Below are positions 37,427 through 46,618 of a stretch of 64,000 bases of DNA, piece by piece; within the stretch, counting starts at the first letter, position 1, and every line of letters starts with the position of its first letter. The position numbers were made by a program, and so were the translations under genes. The stretch is from Variovorax sp. CF313. GTDB taxonomy: Bacteria > Pseudomonadota > Gammaproteobacteria > Burkholderiales > Burkholderiaceae_C. Location of the stretch: positions 78,817-142,816 of the forward strand of contig NZ_AKIW01000007.1 of NCBI RefSeq assembly GCF_000282635.1, in the 5' to 3' direction. The notes beneath the pieces were generated by a model. The model was not told the origin of the DNA and did not search any database. It worked only from the letters and a program-made list of their open reading frames with translations.

Positions 37427-37909
37427 TTACCCCGCCACCCAGCTTCCCGACTTTCCCCCATGTTTCTCCAGCACATGCACATCGGTAATCCGCATCCCCC
37501 GATCCACCGCCTTGCACATGTCGTAGATTGTCAATAGCGCCACCTGCACCGCCGTCAGCGCTTCCATCTCCACCCCCGTCGGCCCGACGGTCTCGACGGT
37601 CGCCGTGCAGGCCACCTGAGGCGCCGCCCCCGCATCGGCGATCGCAAACGCCACCGCCACGCGCGTCAATGCCAGCGGATGGCACAGCGGGATCAGGTCG
37701 CTCGTCTTCTTCGCCGCCTGGATGCCCGCGATGCGCGCGATGCCGAGCACGTCGCCTTTCTTGGCCGTTCCGGACTCGATCAGCGCCAGCGTCGCCGGTT
37801 GCATCTCGATGCGGCCGGTGGCCACGGCCACGCGGTGGGTGGCGGGCTTGGCGGCCACGTCGACCATGTGGGCCTGTCCCTGGGCGTCAAAATGGGTGAG
37901 AGAGCTCAT
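37427..37909 (-). CDS. moaC: Cyclic pyranopterin monophosphate synthase
   Basis: Completes formation of cyclic pyranopterin monophosphate in molybdenum cofactor synthesis, together with MoaA. 160 aa, normal length. The start at 37909 gives [21 protein letters not shown]. Landmarks are [18 protein letters not shown] and [20 protein letters not shown] with CKAVDRGM, which carry the active-site residues. It converges with the ligase gene 23 bp away and is divergent from the M48 protease; no other moa genes are nearby. Confidence 0.96.
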   Translation of the reverse strand: MSSLTHFDAQGQAHMVDVAAKPATHRVAVATGRIEMQPATLALIESGTAKKGDVLGIARIAGIQAAKKTSDLIPLCHPLALTRVAVAFAIADAGAAPQVACTATVETVGPTGVEMEALTAVQVALLTIYDMCKAVDRGMRITDVHVLEKHGGKSGSWVAG

Positions 37910-37963
37910 GTGTGAACGATCGGGTTGGAGGTGCATCATACGAGCCCGAGCCACAGACGAGGA

Positions 37964-39526
37964 ATGCCGCGCTTGACTCCACGACACCCCAGAAAAAGCC
38001 AGCTCAAGCCCGCCCTGCGGTCGCTCTGCGCTACGTTCCTGATAGCTTCACAGGTGCTGTTGCCAACATCGGCCCTGGCGCAGATGCAGGTGCTGCCCGG
38101 CCTTGGCGACGGCGGCGAGATGACCGCCAGCGCCGAACGCCACCTCGGCGACCAGATCGCCCGCGAGCTGTACCGCGACACCGACTACATCGACGACCCG
38201 GTGATCGCCGCCTACGTGCAGGACATCTGGCAGCGCCTGCTGGCGGCGGCCCGCGCGCGCGGCGAGCTCACGCCCGAGCTCGACGAGCGCTTCGCCTGGA
38301 CGATCCTGCTGGGCCGCGACCGCAACATCAATGCCTTCGCGCTGCCCGGCGGCTACCTGGGGCTCAACCTCGGCCTCGTCGCCGCGGTCGGCAGCCGCGA
38401 CGAGCTGGCCACGGTGCTCGGGCACGAGCTTTCGCACGTCACGCAGCGCCATATCTCGCGCATCATGACCCGGCAGGGCAAGCAGATGCCGTTGATGCTC
38501 GCCGGCCTGATCCTCGGGATGATCGCGGCCGGCAAGAGCCGCAACGGCGATGCCGGCCAGGCCGTGATGATGGGCAGCCAGGCGCTCTTTGCGCAAAACC
38601 AGCTGAGCTTCTCGCGCGACATGGAGCGCGAGGCCGACCGCATCGGCTTCGGCGTGATGACACAGGCCGGCTTCGCGCCGCAGGGCGCGGCCGCGATGTT
38701 CGAGAAGCTGCAGTACGCCTCGCGCCTCAACGACAACGGCTCGTACCCCTACCTGCGCAGCCATCCGCTGACCACCGAGCGCATCTCCGACATGCAGGGC
38801 CGCTTCCAGTTCCGCATGGACGCGGCGCCGCCGGTGCCGCTGGCGATGGACCACGCCATGATCGCCTCGCGCGCCCGCGTGCTGACGCGTCCGGGCGTCG
38901 ACGTGCTCCGGCTCTGGGTCGAATCCGCCTCCAGCGGCGAGTTCGCGAAGAGTTCACCGGCCCAGCAGGCCGGCACGCTGTACGCGGCGGCGTTGTCGGC
39001 CAGGGAAATGCGCGACTACAAGACGGCCCGCGCGATGGCCGAGCGTTTGGCCGCGCGCACGGCGGACGATCCCGCCGCGGCGAAGCAGGCGCGCTGGCTC
39101 GGTGCGGAGATCGAGCTGGCCGCGGGCGCAGCGCCGAAGGCGGCCGCGCTGCTCGATGCCAGGTCGAAGGAGCGGCCCGAGATGCTGCTCGCGGCCGAAG
39201 CCGCGGCGGCAATGCGACAGCCCGCACCGATGGTTCCCGTGCTGCGCGATTGGGTCGCCGCGAACCCGCGCGATGCGGGGGCGTGGCATGCGCTCGCCAC
39301 CCTCTACGGCGCGCAGAACGACACGCTGCGCGCGGTGCGCGCCGATGCCGAGGCGAACGTGGCGATCCTCGACTACCCGGCCGCGCGCGACCGCTTCAAG
39401 GCGGCCCAGGAAATCATCCGCCAGTCCAAGGTGGTCGATCACTACGAGGCGTCGATCGTCGACACCCGCGCACGGGCCGTGGAAGTGCTGGTGAAGGAGC
39501 AGGCGGCCGAGCCGCCGCTGAAGTAG
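37964..39526 (+). CDS. Periplasmic M48-family metalloprotease (BepA-like)
   Basis: 520 aa from the ATG at 37964, with an adjacent GAGGA site. A Sec signal ([19 protein letters not shown]) is followed by the M48 domain, with zinc motif [11 protein letters not shown] and the third ligand region [29 protein letters not shown] is typical of BepA/YfgC proteins. The C-terminal ~200 residues are helical TPR-like repeats. BepA relatives assist or clear outer-membrane proteins. The gene is divergent from moaC and has no operon partner. Confidence 0.92.
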   Translation: MPRLTPRHPRKSQLKPALRSLCATFLIASQVLLPTSALAQMQVLPGLGDGGEMTASAERHLGDQIARELYRDTDYIDDPVIAAYVQDIWQRLLAAARARGELTPELDERFAWTILLGRDRNINAFALPGGYLGLNLGLVAAVGSRDELATVLGHELSHVTQRHISRIMTRQGKQMPLMLAGLILGMIAAGKSRNGDAGQAVMMGSQALFAQNQLSFSRDMEREADRIGFGVMTQAGFAPQGAAAMFEKLQYASRLNDNGSYPYLRSHPLTTERISDMQGRFQFRMDAAPPVPLAMDHAMIASRARVLTRPGVDVLRLWVESASSGEFAKSSPAQQAGTLYAAALSAREMRDYKTARAMAERLAARTADDPAAAKQARWLGAEIELAAGAAPKAAALLDARSKERPEMLLAAEAAAAMRQPAPMVPVLRDWVAANPRDAGAWHALATLYGAQNDTLRAVRADAEANVAILDYPAARDRFKAAQEIIRQSKVVDHYEASIVDTRARAVEVLVKEQAAEPPLK

Positions 39527-39535
39527 CGGCTCCGC

Positions 39536-39892
39536 TCAGCGCCTGCCGGGTACCAGCCCGCCCAGCGCGGCCTCGATCAGCAGCCCCAGCAGCGAATACA
39601 GCAGCGAGCCGATCAGCGCGGCCAGGAAGCCGTTGACGTGGAAGCCGCCGAGCAGCCCCGACGCGGCCCAGAAAAGCAGCGCGTTGATCACGAACAGGAA
39701 CAGCCCGAGCGTGATGACGGTGACTGGCAGCGTCAGCACCACCAGCACCGGCCGCACGACCATGTTGAGCAGGCCGATCACCGCGGCCGCGATCAGCGCG
39801 GAGCCGAAGCTGGCGACCTGGACGCCGCTGTAGAGATAAGCCACCGCCAGCAGCGCGACGGCGCTGAGCAGCCATTTGAGGATGATGCGCAT
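39536..39892 (-). CDS. Phage-holin-4-2-like small membrane protein
   Basis: 118 aa from the ATG at 39892, almost entirely four hydrophobic helices: LLSAVALLAVAYLYSGVQVA, the second around LIAAAVIGLLNMVVRPVL, then TLGLFLFVINALLFWAASG and ALIGSLLYSLLGLLIEAAL. This pattern is that of the chromosomal 'phage holin family' proteins (four-helix), which are not lysis genes as far as is known. The function is unknown. It converges with the M48 gene. Confidence 0.85.
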   Translation of the reverse strand: MRIILKWLLSAVALLAVAYLYSGVQVASFGSALIAAAVIGLLNMVVRPVLVVLTLPVTVITLGLFLFVINALLFWAASGLLGGFHVNGFLAALIGSLLYSLLGLLIEAALGGLVPGRR

Positions 39893-39926
39893 ATGGCAGG
39901 CAGGATACCCCAGGGCCTGCAAAACA

Positions 39927-39960
39927 ACGAGCCCCGATGCGTTGCCGTACCGGGGCTCGT
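39927..39960 (-). terminator. Terminator after the 39981-40445 gene
   Basis: ACGAGCCCCG and CGGGGCTCGT are perfect 10-bp arms with a 14-base loop. In the minus direction a T-rich stretch (TGTTTTG) follows directly. Confidence 0.8.
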
Positions 39961-39980
39961 CGAGGGAGTCTCGTCCTGCC

Positions 39981-40445
39981 TTACTCGGCCAGCTCGTTCG
40001 CCAGCACCAGCAATGCACCCATGCCCATCACGGCGCCGGGAAAGGCCCAACCCGATTGATGGGCCGGTGTCTGCTCCGGCGTCACCGGTTCCAGGTCGAC
40101 GCCGATCTTCGGGCGGCGCGCATCGACCACGTGGACGGCCGAATGCTCGCGCTTGAGCTGTGCCGTCAGTTCGGCCAGCGGGCCCTTGGCCAGCACCGGC
40201 GTCACCTGGCCGCCATTGCGCTCCAGCAGCGGCAGCATCTGCGCCTGCACCTTGCTGAACCACTTGGCGCGCCAGTTCTCGCGCGCGCTGTGGCTCACCC
40301 ACTTGCTGATGCGATGCGTCATGCGCGGCGCACAGGCCACCAGCACCCAATGGCGTGCCACGACGCTGTTCGCGTCCGGCGCAAGTTCGGCGAACTGCTC
40401 ACAGGCGTAGGTGACGTCGTCGACATAAAGAATGACCTTTTCCAT
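39981..40445 (-). CDS. Unknown protein with C-terminal hydrophobic segment
   Basis: 154 aa. The first ~120 residues are soluble, with ILYVDDVTYACEQFAEL, VLVACAPRMTHRISKW and SAVHVVDARRPKIGVDLEPV. The last ~25 contain AFPGAVMGMGALLVLANEL, a likely tail anchor. A GGAG site precedes the ATG at 40445. I do not recognise the family. It lies downstream of the riboswitch-controlled TerC gene on the same strand with a 78-bp gap, and could be cotranscribed with it. Confidence 0.75.
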   Translation of the reverse strand: MEKVILYVDDVTYACEQFAELAPDANSVVARHWVLVACAPRMTHRISKWVSHSARENWRAKWFSKVQAQMLPLLERNGGQVTPVLAKGPLAELTAQLKREHSAVHVVDARRPKIGVDLEPVTPEQTPAHQSGWAFPGAVMGMGALLVLANELAE

Positions 40446-40523
40446 GGGTGCTCCTTCAGGTAGTTAGAGTGACAGAGACTGGTTCGGACACGAAGTTCGG
40501 GGCAGGGAAGCGACCACCGGCGT

Positions 40524-41273
40524 TCAGCCGGCCGTCACTGCCTGTTCTTCGGACTTGTTGCGGGCATGCCGCGCGGCCACCCACTTGCCGATCGCCAGCA
40601 CCAGCAGCGCACCGGCCACGCCGGCGGCGTACTTGACCACGTCGGTCTGCGGCACCTTCGGCACCCAGGTCCAGGCGGCGCTGTTCGCCAGCGCGGGGTC
40701 GGACACGGCCATCGTGCCGGCGATCCAGCCCAGCAGCATGCCGCCCAGCGTGATGATCATCGGGAAGCGGTCCATCAGCTTGATGACCAGCTGGCTGCCC
40801 CAGACGATGATCGGGATGCTCACGAGCAAGCCGAAGATCACGAGCGGCATCTGGTGGCTGTCGCCTGCACCTTGCGCGGCGCCTGCAATGGCGATGACGT
40901 TGTCGACGCTCATCACGAGGTCGGCCACGATCACGGTCTTGACCGCGCCCCAGAGCTTGTCGCTGCCGGTGATGTTGCCGTGTGCGTCGTCATGATCGGG
41001 GGCCAGCAGCTTCACGCCGATCCACAGCAGCAGGATCGCGCCCACCAGCTTCAGGAACGGAATGGCCAGCAGGGTCAGCGCGAAGAAGATCAGGACCACG
41101 CGCAGCACGATGGCGCCGGCGGTACCCCACAGGATGCCCTTGGTGCGTTGGGCCGGCGGCAGCTTGCGGCAGGCCAGCGCGATGACGACGGCGTTGTCGC
41201 CGCCCAGCAGGATGTCGATCATGATGATCTGACCGACCGCGACCCAGAACTCCGGGGTCATGAACATTTCCAT
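40524..41273 (-). CDS. TerC-family membrane protein (copy 2), riboswitch-controlled
   Basis: 249 aa from the ATG at 41273, preceded by GAGGAA. About seven helices carry the paired motifs IDILLGGDNAVVIALACRKL and DLVMSVDNVIAIAGAAQGAG, whose acidic residues are proposed to bind metal in the TerC/Alx family. The leader contains a yybP-ykoY Mn2+ riboswitch, strong evidence for a manganese-related role such as export or metallation of secreted enzymes. It shares its general fold and motifs with the TerC gene at 12148-12831 but is clearly a separate paralog. The in-frame extension to 41621 overlaps the riboswitch and is rejected. Confidence 0.93.
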   Translation of the reverse strand: MEMFMTPEFWVAVGQIIMIDILLGGDNAVVIALACRKLPPAQRTKGILWGTAGAIVLRVVLIFFALTLLAIPFLKLVGAILLLWIGVKLLAPDHDDAHGNITGSDKLWGAVKTVIVADLVMSVDNVIAIAGAAQGAGDSHQMPLVIFGLLVSIPIIVWGSQLVIKLMDRFPMIITLGGMLLGWIAGTMAVSDPALANSAAWTWVPKVPQTDVVKYAAGVAGALLVLAIGKWVAARHARNKSEEQAVTAG

Positions 41274-41452
41274 AGATTCCTCTTTTGTCTTCGCGCCCCT
41301 GTCTCTCCCTTCAGAGGCGACGACGGAGGCGCATGCAGATGCGTTTCGATTCATCCCATGCAGGGAAGGTCGAAAGCGAGGAATGAAGGCCGGGTGACAC
41401 CGGGGGCTCCAGAGACTGGCGACGCTTCGACCAAACCTGCACAGGTTCAAAT

Positions 41453-41584
41453 CGAAGGTCTCGCTCGACAGCGCTGCGTGCGAGTGCACGTACGTTGTCC
41501 GACAGGCCGGAAGTGTTTTGCTTCGTATTGACGACCTGACGATTCGCGCTGCGGTGGACAGCGGTCGGGAGCTACTCCCCTTCG
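41453..41584 (-). ncRNA. yybP-ykoY manganese riboswitch
   Basis: Read on the minus strand from 41584, the leader has every conserved block of this class in order. P1 arm CGAAGG leads into GGGGAGTAGC, then GTCGTCAATACG, CCGGCCTGTCGGACA, and finally GCGAGACCTTCG, whose CCTTCG closes P1. The metal-site loops (GGGGAGTAGC and the CGTCAA loop) are intact. About 180 bases separate it from the TerC start, room for an expression platform. AACCTG-TG-CAGGTT directly after P1 (41438-41451) is a possible switching hairpin. In this class Mn2+ generally turns expression on. Confidence 0.93.
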
Positions 41585-41591
41585 TGGGGGA

Positions 41592-41621
41592 ATTAGAGCA
41601 TCGAAGTTCGCGGCGGCGCAA
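41592..41621 (-). promoter_or_regulatory. Sigma-70-like promoter for the riboswitch transcript
   Basis: In the minus direction TTGCGC (41621-41616) is followed after 18 bp by TCTAAT (41597-41592). The predicted start is a few bases before the riboswitch P1 stem, exactly where a leader transcript should begin. Confidence 0.6.
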
Positions 41622-41769
41622 TCGAAAGTTTTCAGGGATTTAAAGAGAACTGCTTCAAGAGGCGCATGAACATTGGTGGCGACGCTCTTGTTTTGGTAGC
41701 AATCTTGTCCCTTCGCCGCTTCGGGACATTGCCGGACTATGATCGCCGTCCGCTGCTTTTTCATGCCCC

Positions 41770-42243
41770 ATGGCCGCCATACACATCACCGACATCGAGG
41801 CCGCCATCAACCACTGGCGAGAGAAGACGCCGTCGCCCGATGGCGTCACGCTCGGCCCTGAATTGCGCGCGCTGGCCGAGGTCTACGCGCTCATGGTCTT
41901 CCATCACGAGGACGAGGTCGACGAGCTCGGTTTCCCGCCCAAGGCCTGGGCCGCGTGGATGGCCTGGTACGAGAGCACGCCCGACACGCCCTGCATCGCG
42001 ATCTGCTCGACCAGCCAGGGCGACGACGAATGCAAGGGCTGCGGCCGCAGCTTCGACGAGGTGCAGCACTGGCCCGCCATGACGCCCGTCGAGAAGCGCG
42101 CCACGTGGCGCCGCATCACGATGGAAGATTCCGCCTGGCGCTTCAACCGCTATGCCGAACGCGCACGCGAGGCCGAGCCCCCGCCGCCATCCGCGGCCGA
42201 GCCCGAATTCGACCCCGACGACGAGAAGAACTGGGCGCCCTGA
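41770..42243 (+). CDS. DUF3717-DUF1289 fusion protein
   Basis: 157 aa. The N-terminal ~70 residues match the DUF3717 pattern (ITDIEAAINHWREKTPSPDG, then LALAEVYALM-like helix). The C-terminal half has the DUF1289 cysteine signature CIAICSTSQGDDECKGCGRS followed by EVQHWPAM and WRRI, which probably binds a metal. Both families lack known function. It ends 2 bp before the DUF2007 gene, so the two form an operon. Confidence 0.85.
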   Translation: MAAIHITDIEAAINHWREKTPSPDGVTLGPELRALAEVYALMVFHHEDEVDELGFPPKAWAAWMAWYESTPDTPCIAICSTSQGDDECKGCGRSFDEVQHWPAMTPVEKRATWRRITMEDSAWRFNRYAERAREAEPPPPSAAEPEFDPDDEKNWAP

Positions 42244-42245
42244 CC

Positions 42246-42551
42246 ATGCGCCGCCTCGCGCAAGCCCCCAACCTCGCGATCGCGGCCGTGTGGGTGCACG
42301 CCTTGCGCGAAGAGGGCGTGGCCGCCACCGTGCAGCGCGAGTTCCTCGGGGCGGTGATGGGCCAGCTGCCGCCCGACCAGTGCCTGCCCGAGATCTGGAT
42401 CGACGACGAAACCCAGTTCGACCTGGCCAGGCGCCTGCTGCATGAACTGCAGCACCGCCCGCAGCGCAGCTGGCGGTGCGCGTGCGGCGAGCAGGTCGAA
42501 GGCGGCTTCGAGCAGTGCTGGCAGTGCGGCGCGATGATGCCGGCGGCTTAG
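42246..42551 (+). CDS. DUF2007-like protein with C-terminal zinc ribbon
   Basis: 101 aa. The first ~65 residues follow the DUF2007 pattern: AIAAVWVHALREEGVAATV, a central LPPDQCLPEIWIDDE and LARRLLHEL. The last ~30 contain CACGEQVEGGFEQCWQCG, a CxC...CxxC zinc-ribbon-like element. It starts 2 bp after the DUF3717/DUF1289 gene. The function is unknown; protein interaction is a guess from the family's PII-like fold. Confidence 0.78.
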   Translation: MRRLAQAPNLAIAAVWVHALREEGVAATVQREFLGAVMGQLPPDQCLPEIWIDDETQFDLARRLLHELQHRPQRSWRCACGEQVEGGFEQCWQCGAMMPAA

Positions 42552-42561
42552 CCGTGCGGGC

Positions 42562-43122
42562 CTACTTCCACTTGAGCAACTCGACGTCGATGCTGTTCAC
42601 CCCGTCGCCCAGCGTCAGCGTGTTTTCCTGGATCGTCGCCTGCAGCTGCATGCTGCGCTGCGCCAGCGCGGCCAGCGCCTGCGAGGCATTCGTCGGCACG
42701 CGATAGACCTTCAGGTTCTGCGGCCGCGTGAGCTTGTTCTCGATGCCGCGCCACCAGATCTCGGCCGCGTGGTTGAAGCAGTAGACGATCACCTCGTCCG
42801 CCTTGCCGCAGGCCTTGATGATGGGCTTGTCCTCCGGCTGGCCGACCTCGATCCAGATCTTCACTTCGCCCGTGAAGTCGCGCAGCCAGACGTCGGGCTC
42901 GTCGACGTTCGACAAACCGGCGCCGAAGGCCAGCGTGCCGTCGCCGTTGCACACGTCCTGCAGCTGGTGTGCGTTGAGCGCGAGCGCGACGAGCCGGATC
43001 ATCATGCGTTCGTCGGTCTCGCTGGGGTGGCGCGCCAGGGTCAGCGCATGGTCGGCGTAGTAGCCGTGGTCGATGTCGGCCACCGCGAGGGTGGCCTTGA
43101 AGATGGTGGATTTGAGGGCCAT
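42562..43122 (-). CDS. yaeQ: YaeQ family protein
   Basis: 186 aa, the usual length. It opens MALKSTIFKATLAVADIDHGYY and has HPSETDERMMIRLVALAL, WIEVGQPEDKPIIKACGKA and VYRVPTNASQALAALAQR. YaeQ has a nuclease-like fold with conserved E/D/Q residues, but its activity is not established; an old link to RfaH function was withdrawn, as I recall. It lies 47 bp downstream of the TonB receptor on the same strand and converges with the DUF2007 gene. Confidence 0.93.
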   Translation of the reverse strand: MALKSTIFKATLAVADIDHGYYADHALTLARHPSETDERMMIRLVALALNAHQLQDVCNGDGTLAFGAGLSNVDEPDVWLRDFTGEVKIWIEVGQPEDKPIIKACGKADEVIVYCFNHAAEIWWRGIENKLTRPQNLKVYRVPTNASQALAALAQRSMQLQATIQENTLTLGDGVNSIDVELLKWK

Positions 43123-43169
43123 GGGTGCGCGAGTGTATTAGTTGAGCCCGATCGCGCACCCGCCGTGCG

Positions 43170-45338
43170 TCAGAACGCCACGGAAGCCTGCAGGTAGATC
43201 GTGCGCGGCTGTCCCACGTACTTGCCGCCGTTGTTGTCCACCGAGCGGTTGAAGTAGCGGCGGTCGAACAGGTTCTTCACGCCCACCGCGAGCTTCAGGT
43301 TGCTCATCGATGGGCCGAAGTCGTAGGCCGCGCGCAGGTTCATCGTGGCGTAGCCGGGGATGTCGCCCAGCCGGCCGGTCGCGTCTTCCAGCGTGACGTA
43401 CCTTGCGCCGTCGTCCGGCGAACCCGGCGAGCGCTGCTTCGACTGCGCGTAGATGTCGGCGTTGAAGGTCCACGGCCCGCGCTCGTAGCGCGCGCCCAGC
43501 GTCGCCACCTGGCGCGAATAGAAGGGCAGATCGCGCCCGGCGAAGGCGCCGGCCTTCGAGATGGCCTGCGTGTACGTGTAGGTGCCGGACACCGACAGCC
43601 CCTTGAGCGAGTCGCTCAGCGTGCCGAGGTCGTAGCGCAGCGCCGACTCCAGCCCGCGGTGGCGCGTCGCGCCCAGGTCGGTCCACTGGCCGACGTCGCC
43701 GGTGATGGAGCGCGCCAGCAGCAGCTCCTTGTCGAAGTTGATGTTGAACAGCGTGAGCTCGCCGCTCCAGGCCTCGCCCTTGTAGTGCGTGCCGATCTCG
43801 TACGTCTTGGCCTTCTCGGGGTGCAGCCCGGTGGTCGACTGCGCGAGCTGCGCGTACTGCTGCGGCCCGAACGAGACACCCGCGTTCGCGAACACCGACC
43901 AGCGATCGCTCATGCGATGGAGCACCGACAGCGTGGGCAGCCATTCGTCGGAGTCGATCTTCGGGTAGATCGCGTTGGTGACGCGGCCGTTGGTGAGGCT
44001 GTAGACGTCGTTGAACGAGCGGATCGATTCGTGCCGCACGCCGGGCGTGATCGTCCAGTTGCCGAAGTCGATGCGGTCGTCGATGTAGAACGCGTGCGCG
44101 GTCGTGCCCCCCTTGCTGGTCTGGTAGGCCGGGTTAGCCAGGCCGAAGGCGTCGAAGCCCGGGCGCGGCTGGTAGTAGGCGCTGCGCGTCGCGACTTCGG
44201 ATGCCTCTTCCTTCAGGTAGCGGTAGCCGACGCTGACTTCCTGCACCACGCTGCCCGAATCGATCAGGCGCGAGTAGCGGGGTTCGACCGCGAAGGTCTT
44301 GTAGTTGCGCGGCGCCGAGGTGAGGCGGCGCCGGCCGCTGCTCGCACCGGTGCCTTCCTGCTCGAGAAAGCTGCTGCGGTAGGAGTCCGTGTAGTAGGTC
44401 AGCATCTCGAACTTGTTGATGCCGTCGTTGTGCGTGTACTTCACCGAGCCGTCGGTGCGGCGGCCGGTGAACTCGTCGAAGGGGCGGTCCGACTGGAAGG
44501 GGTTGGCCGCGAACTGCGCCGTCGTCAGGCCGCCGGGCATGCGGCCCTTGCCCTCGAAGTGGTGCAGCGTGACGGCGACGTCGTCGGTCTTCGAGATGCG
44601 GTAGGCGCCCTTGAGCATCAGGTCGTCGATGCTGGTGTGGTCGTTGCTCTGGCGGAAGCCGTCGCCGTGCGTGCCCGAATACAGCAGCGCCAGGCCCAGG
44701 CCGTTCTCGTTGGTGCCGCCGATGAAGAGGTTGGGCGTGGTCTTGGTGCCGCCGCCGTGCCCGGCGCTTTCCACGCCCACGTTCACCTCGCCCGAGAACG
44801 GCTTCGGGATCGCGCGCGACACGAAATTGATGATGCCGCCCACGTTCTGGGGGCCGTAGCGCACCGAGCCCGCGCCGCGCACCACGTCGACCGCTTCCAG
44901 GTTGCCCAGCGACAGCGGTGCCAGCGACAGCTGCGGCTGGCCGTAGGGCGCGTAGGCCAGCGGCACGCCGTCGAGCAACACGGTGGAGCGCGGCGACAGC
45001 CGCGAGGTCAGGCCGCGCACACCCACGTTGAGCGAGATGTCGCTGCCGCCGGTGCCGTTGCTCTCCTGAACCTGCACGCCGGGCATCTGGCGCAGCACGT
45101 CGCGCACGTTGGACGAGCCGCTTTCCTGGATCTGCTTGCGCTCGATGATGCTTCGGGCACCGGGATGCTCGAGCACCTTGGTTTCGCTGGGGCTGCCGAG
45201 CCAGTCGCCGGTGACGGTGACGGTTTCCAGCGACTTGGCCGCGTCGGCGGCAGCGGGCTCGGCCTCGGCGGCGAAGCCCTGCAGGCTCAGGGGAAGCAGC
45301 GCCATCGCGATGGCTGTGCGTTTGCGTGTGAACAACAA
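43170..45338 (-). CDS. TonB-dependent outer-membrane receptor (FecA-like)
   Basis: About 722 aa from a TTG at 45338, chosen because AGGAGG sits 8 bases upstream and the start yields a full signal peptide. An ATG at 45305 would shorten it. The plug domain includes LETVTVTGDWLGSPSETKV, SNVRDVLRQMPGVQVQES, RGAGSVRYGPQNVGGIINFV. The barrel ends with a C-terminal Phe. There is no N-terminal STN domain, so no FecR-type surface signalling. Ferric siderophore or ferric citrate is the likely ligand. A PepSY membrane protein gene lies 62 bp upstream in the same operon. Confidence 0.93.
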   Translation of the reverse strand: MLFTRKRTAIAMALLPLSLQGFAAEAEPAAADAAKSLETVTVTGDWLGSPSETKVLEHPGARSIIERKQIQESGSSNVRDVLRQMPGVQVQESNGTGGSDISLNVGVRGLTSRLSPRSTVLLDGVPLAYAPYGQPQLSLAPLSLGNLEAVDVVRGAGSVRYGPQNVGGIINFVSRAIPKPFSGEVNVGVESAGHGGGTKTTPNLFIGGTNENGLGLALLYSGTHGDGFRQSNDHTSIDDLMLKGAYRISKTDDVAVTLHHFEGKGRMPGGLTTAQFAANPFQSDRPFDEFTGRRTDGSVKYTHNDGINKFEMLTYYTDSYRSSFLEQEGTGASSGRRRLTSAPRNYKTFAVEPRYSRLIDSGSVVQEVSVGYRYLKEEASEVATRSAYYQPRPGFDAFGLANPAYQTSKGGTTAHAFYIDDRIDFGNWTITPGVRHESIRSFNDVYSLTNGRVTNAIYPKIDSDEWLPTLSVLHRMSDRWSVFANAGVSFGPQQYAQLAQSTTGLHPEKAKTYEIGTHYKGEAWSGELTLFNINFDKELLLARSITGDVGQWTDLGATRHRGLESALRYDLGTLSDSLKGLSVSGTYTYTQAISKAGAFAGRDLPFYSRQVATLGARYERGPWTFNADIYAQSKQRSPGSPDDGARYVTLEDATGRLGDIPGYATMNLRAAYDFGPSMSNLKLAVGVKNLFDRRYFNRSVDNNGGKYVGQPRTIYLQASVAF

Positions 45339-45400
45339 GGGAGATTCCTCCTGCGGTTTTTTGATGGTGAAGAAGTGGGTCGCGCGCGGCGTGGAGCCGT

Positions 45401-46534
45401 TCAGGGCGCCGTCCTGCCTCGGGCAAGCGTGTCGTTGTCGCGGGCGGCGCTCGCCACGGCGCGCCGGCGCCACCATAGCCAGCCGCCGCTCAGGCCCAGG
45501 CCGCCGAGCGCCAGGCCCAGCAGCGCCGTGAGCGTCTCGTGCAGCGGGCCGCCCAGCTCGCCGGTGTGCAGTGGGTAGATCACCGCCACCGCGCCGTTGC
45601 CCGCGTCGAGGTCCTGCCACTTGCGCGCGGCCAGCACCTCGCCCGTCACAGGGTTCAGCCACACCGAGCCGATGCCGTTCGGATGCGGGTCGTCCGAGAG
45701 GCGGAAGCGCACCCGCATCGGCCGGCTGGTCTTGGCGGGCACCTGGATGAAGCCGATGGGCTGGCCCGGGTACACCTGCCGGGCGCGGGCCACGAGCTCG
45801 TCCAGCGGCAGGCGCGGGCCGGCCGCCGCACCCTTGGCGATCACCGGCGGCTTCAGCGGCTGCTGCCCCATCGCGCGGGAGATCGCATCGCCCAGCGGCC
45901 GCCACGCCATGTACGCGCCCGTGGCCACCGACACCGCGATCAGCAGCCCGAGCACCGCGCCGCCGGTGCGGTGCAGGTCGAACAAGCCGCGCAGCAGCCC
46001 GCGGTTCAGCGCGATGCGCAGCGAGGGCGGCCAGCGCACCGGCCACCACAGCACGATGCCCGTGACCAGCAGGAACAGGTAGGCCAGCGCTGCGAAGGCG
46101 AGCACGCCCTTGCCGGTGTCGTCCAGCAGCAGGCTGCTGTGCAGCTCGAACAGGATGTTGTAGGCGCCCTCGTGCGTGCCGCGCCGCCCCTGTTCGGCGC
46201 CGGTGGAGGGGTCGAGGTAGAGCGTGCCTTCCCACTTGCCGCGCACCAGCACCCACAGCGTGTCGGTGGGCTTGCGCGGTGGGCGCAGCGTGAAGTTGGC
46301 GTCGGGGCCGAACTCGGCCGCGAGGCGCTGGCGCAGGGGCTCCAGCGGCAGCGCGGCCGTGGTGGCATCACCGGCCGAGCGGGCGATGAAGAAGTCGGGA
46401 TGCGTCTGGCGGTCGAGCGGCAGCGCCATCACCAGCACGGCGCCGAGCAGGGCGGTGAGTGCGAGGATCGGACCGAGCGTGAGGCCGATCCAGCGATGAA
46501 CCTTGAGCCAGAGGCGTCTCAGAGGGGTGCGCAT
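45401..46534 (-). CDS. PepSY-TM iron-uptake-associated membrane protein
   Basis: 377 aa from the ATG at 46534. Four main hydrophobic segments are seen: IGLTLGPILALTALLGAVLV, the region GVLAFAALAYLFLLVTGIVLWW, LGLLIAVSVATGAYMAW and LLGLALGGLGLSGGWLWW. It opens with LKVHRWIGL and has ELHSSLLLDDTGKG and FDLHRTGGAVLG, histidines typical of the PepSY_TM family, which may reduce or handle ferric siderophores at the inner membrane. It is upstream of, and likely cotranscribed with, the TonB receptor. Confidence 0.9.
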   Translation of the reverse strand: MRTPLRRLWLKVHRWIGLTLGPILALTALLGAVLVMALPLDRQTHPDFFIARSAGDATTAALPLEPLRQRLAAEFGPDANFTLRPPRKPTDTLWVLVRGKWEGTLYLDPSTGAEQGRRGTHEGAYNILFELHSSLLLDDTGKGVLAFAALAYLFLLVTGIVLWWPVRWPPSLRIALNRGLLRGLFDLHRTGGAVLGLLIAVSVATGAYMAWRPLGDAISRAMGQQPLKPPVIAKGAAAGPRLPLDELVARARQVYPGQPIGFIQVPAKTSRPMRVRFRLSDDPHPNGIGSVWLNPVTGEVLAARKWQDLDAGNGAVAVIYPLHTGELGGPLHETLTALLGLALGGLGLSGGWLWWRRRAVASAARDNDTLARGRTAP

Positions 46535-46618
46535 GACCAACAGAGGAGCGGCGGGCCCCTCGGAGAATGTTGTTGGCTGGCGCCCCGCGGGGGCGTTGGC
46601 TGGAAAAGATAACCACCG

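Noticed and set aside
41274..41621. N-terminal extension of the second TerC frame
   Set aside because: It overlaps the yybP-ykoY riboswitch and its expression platform. A good ribosome binding site precedes the ATG at 41273.
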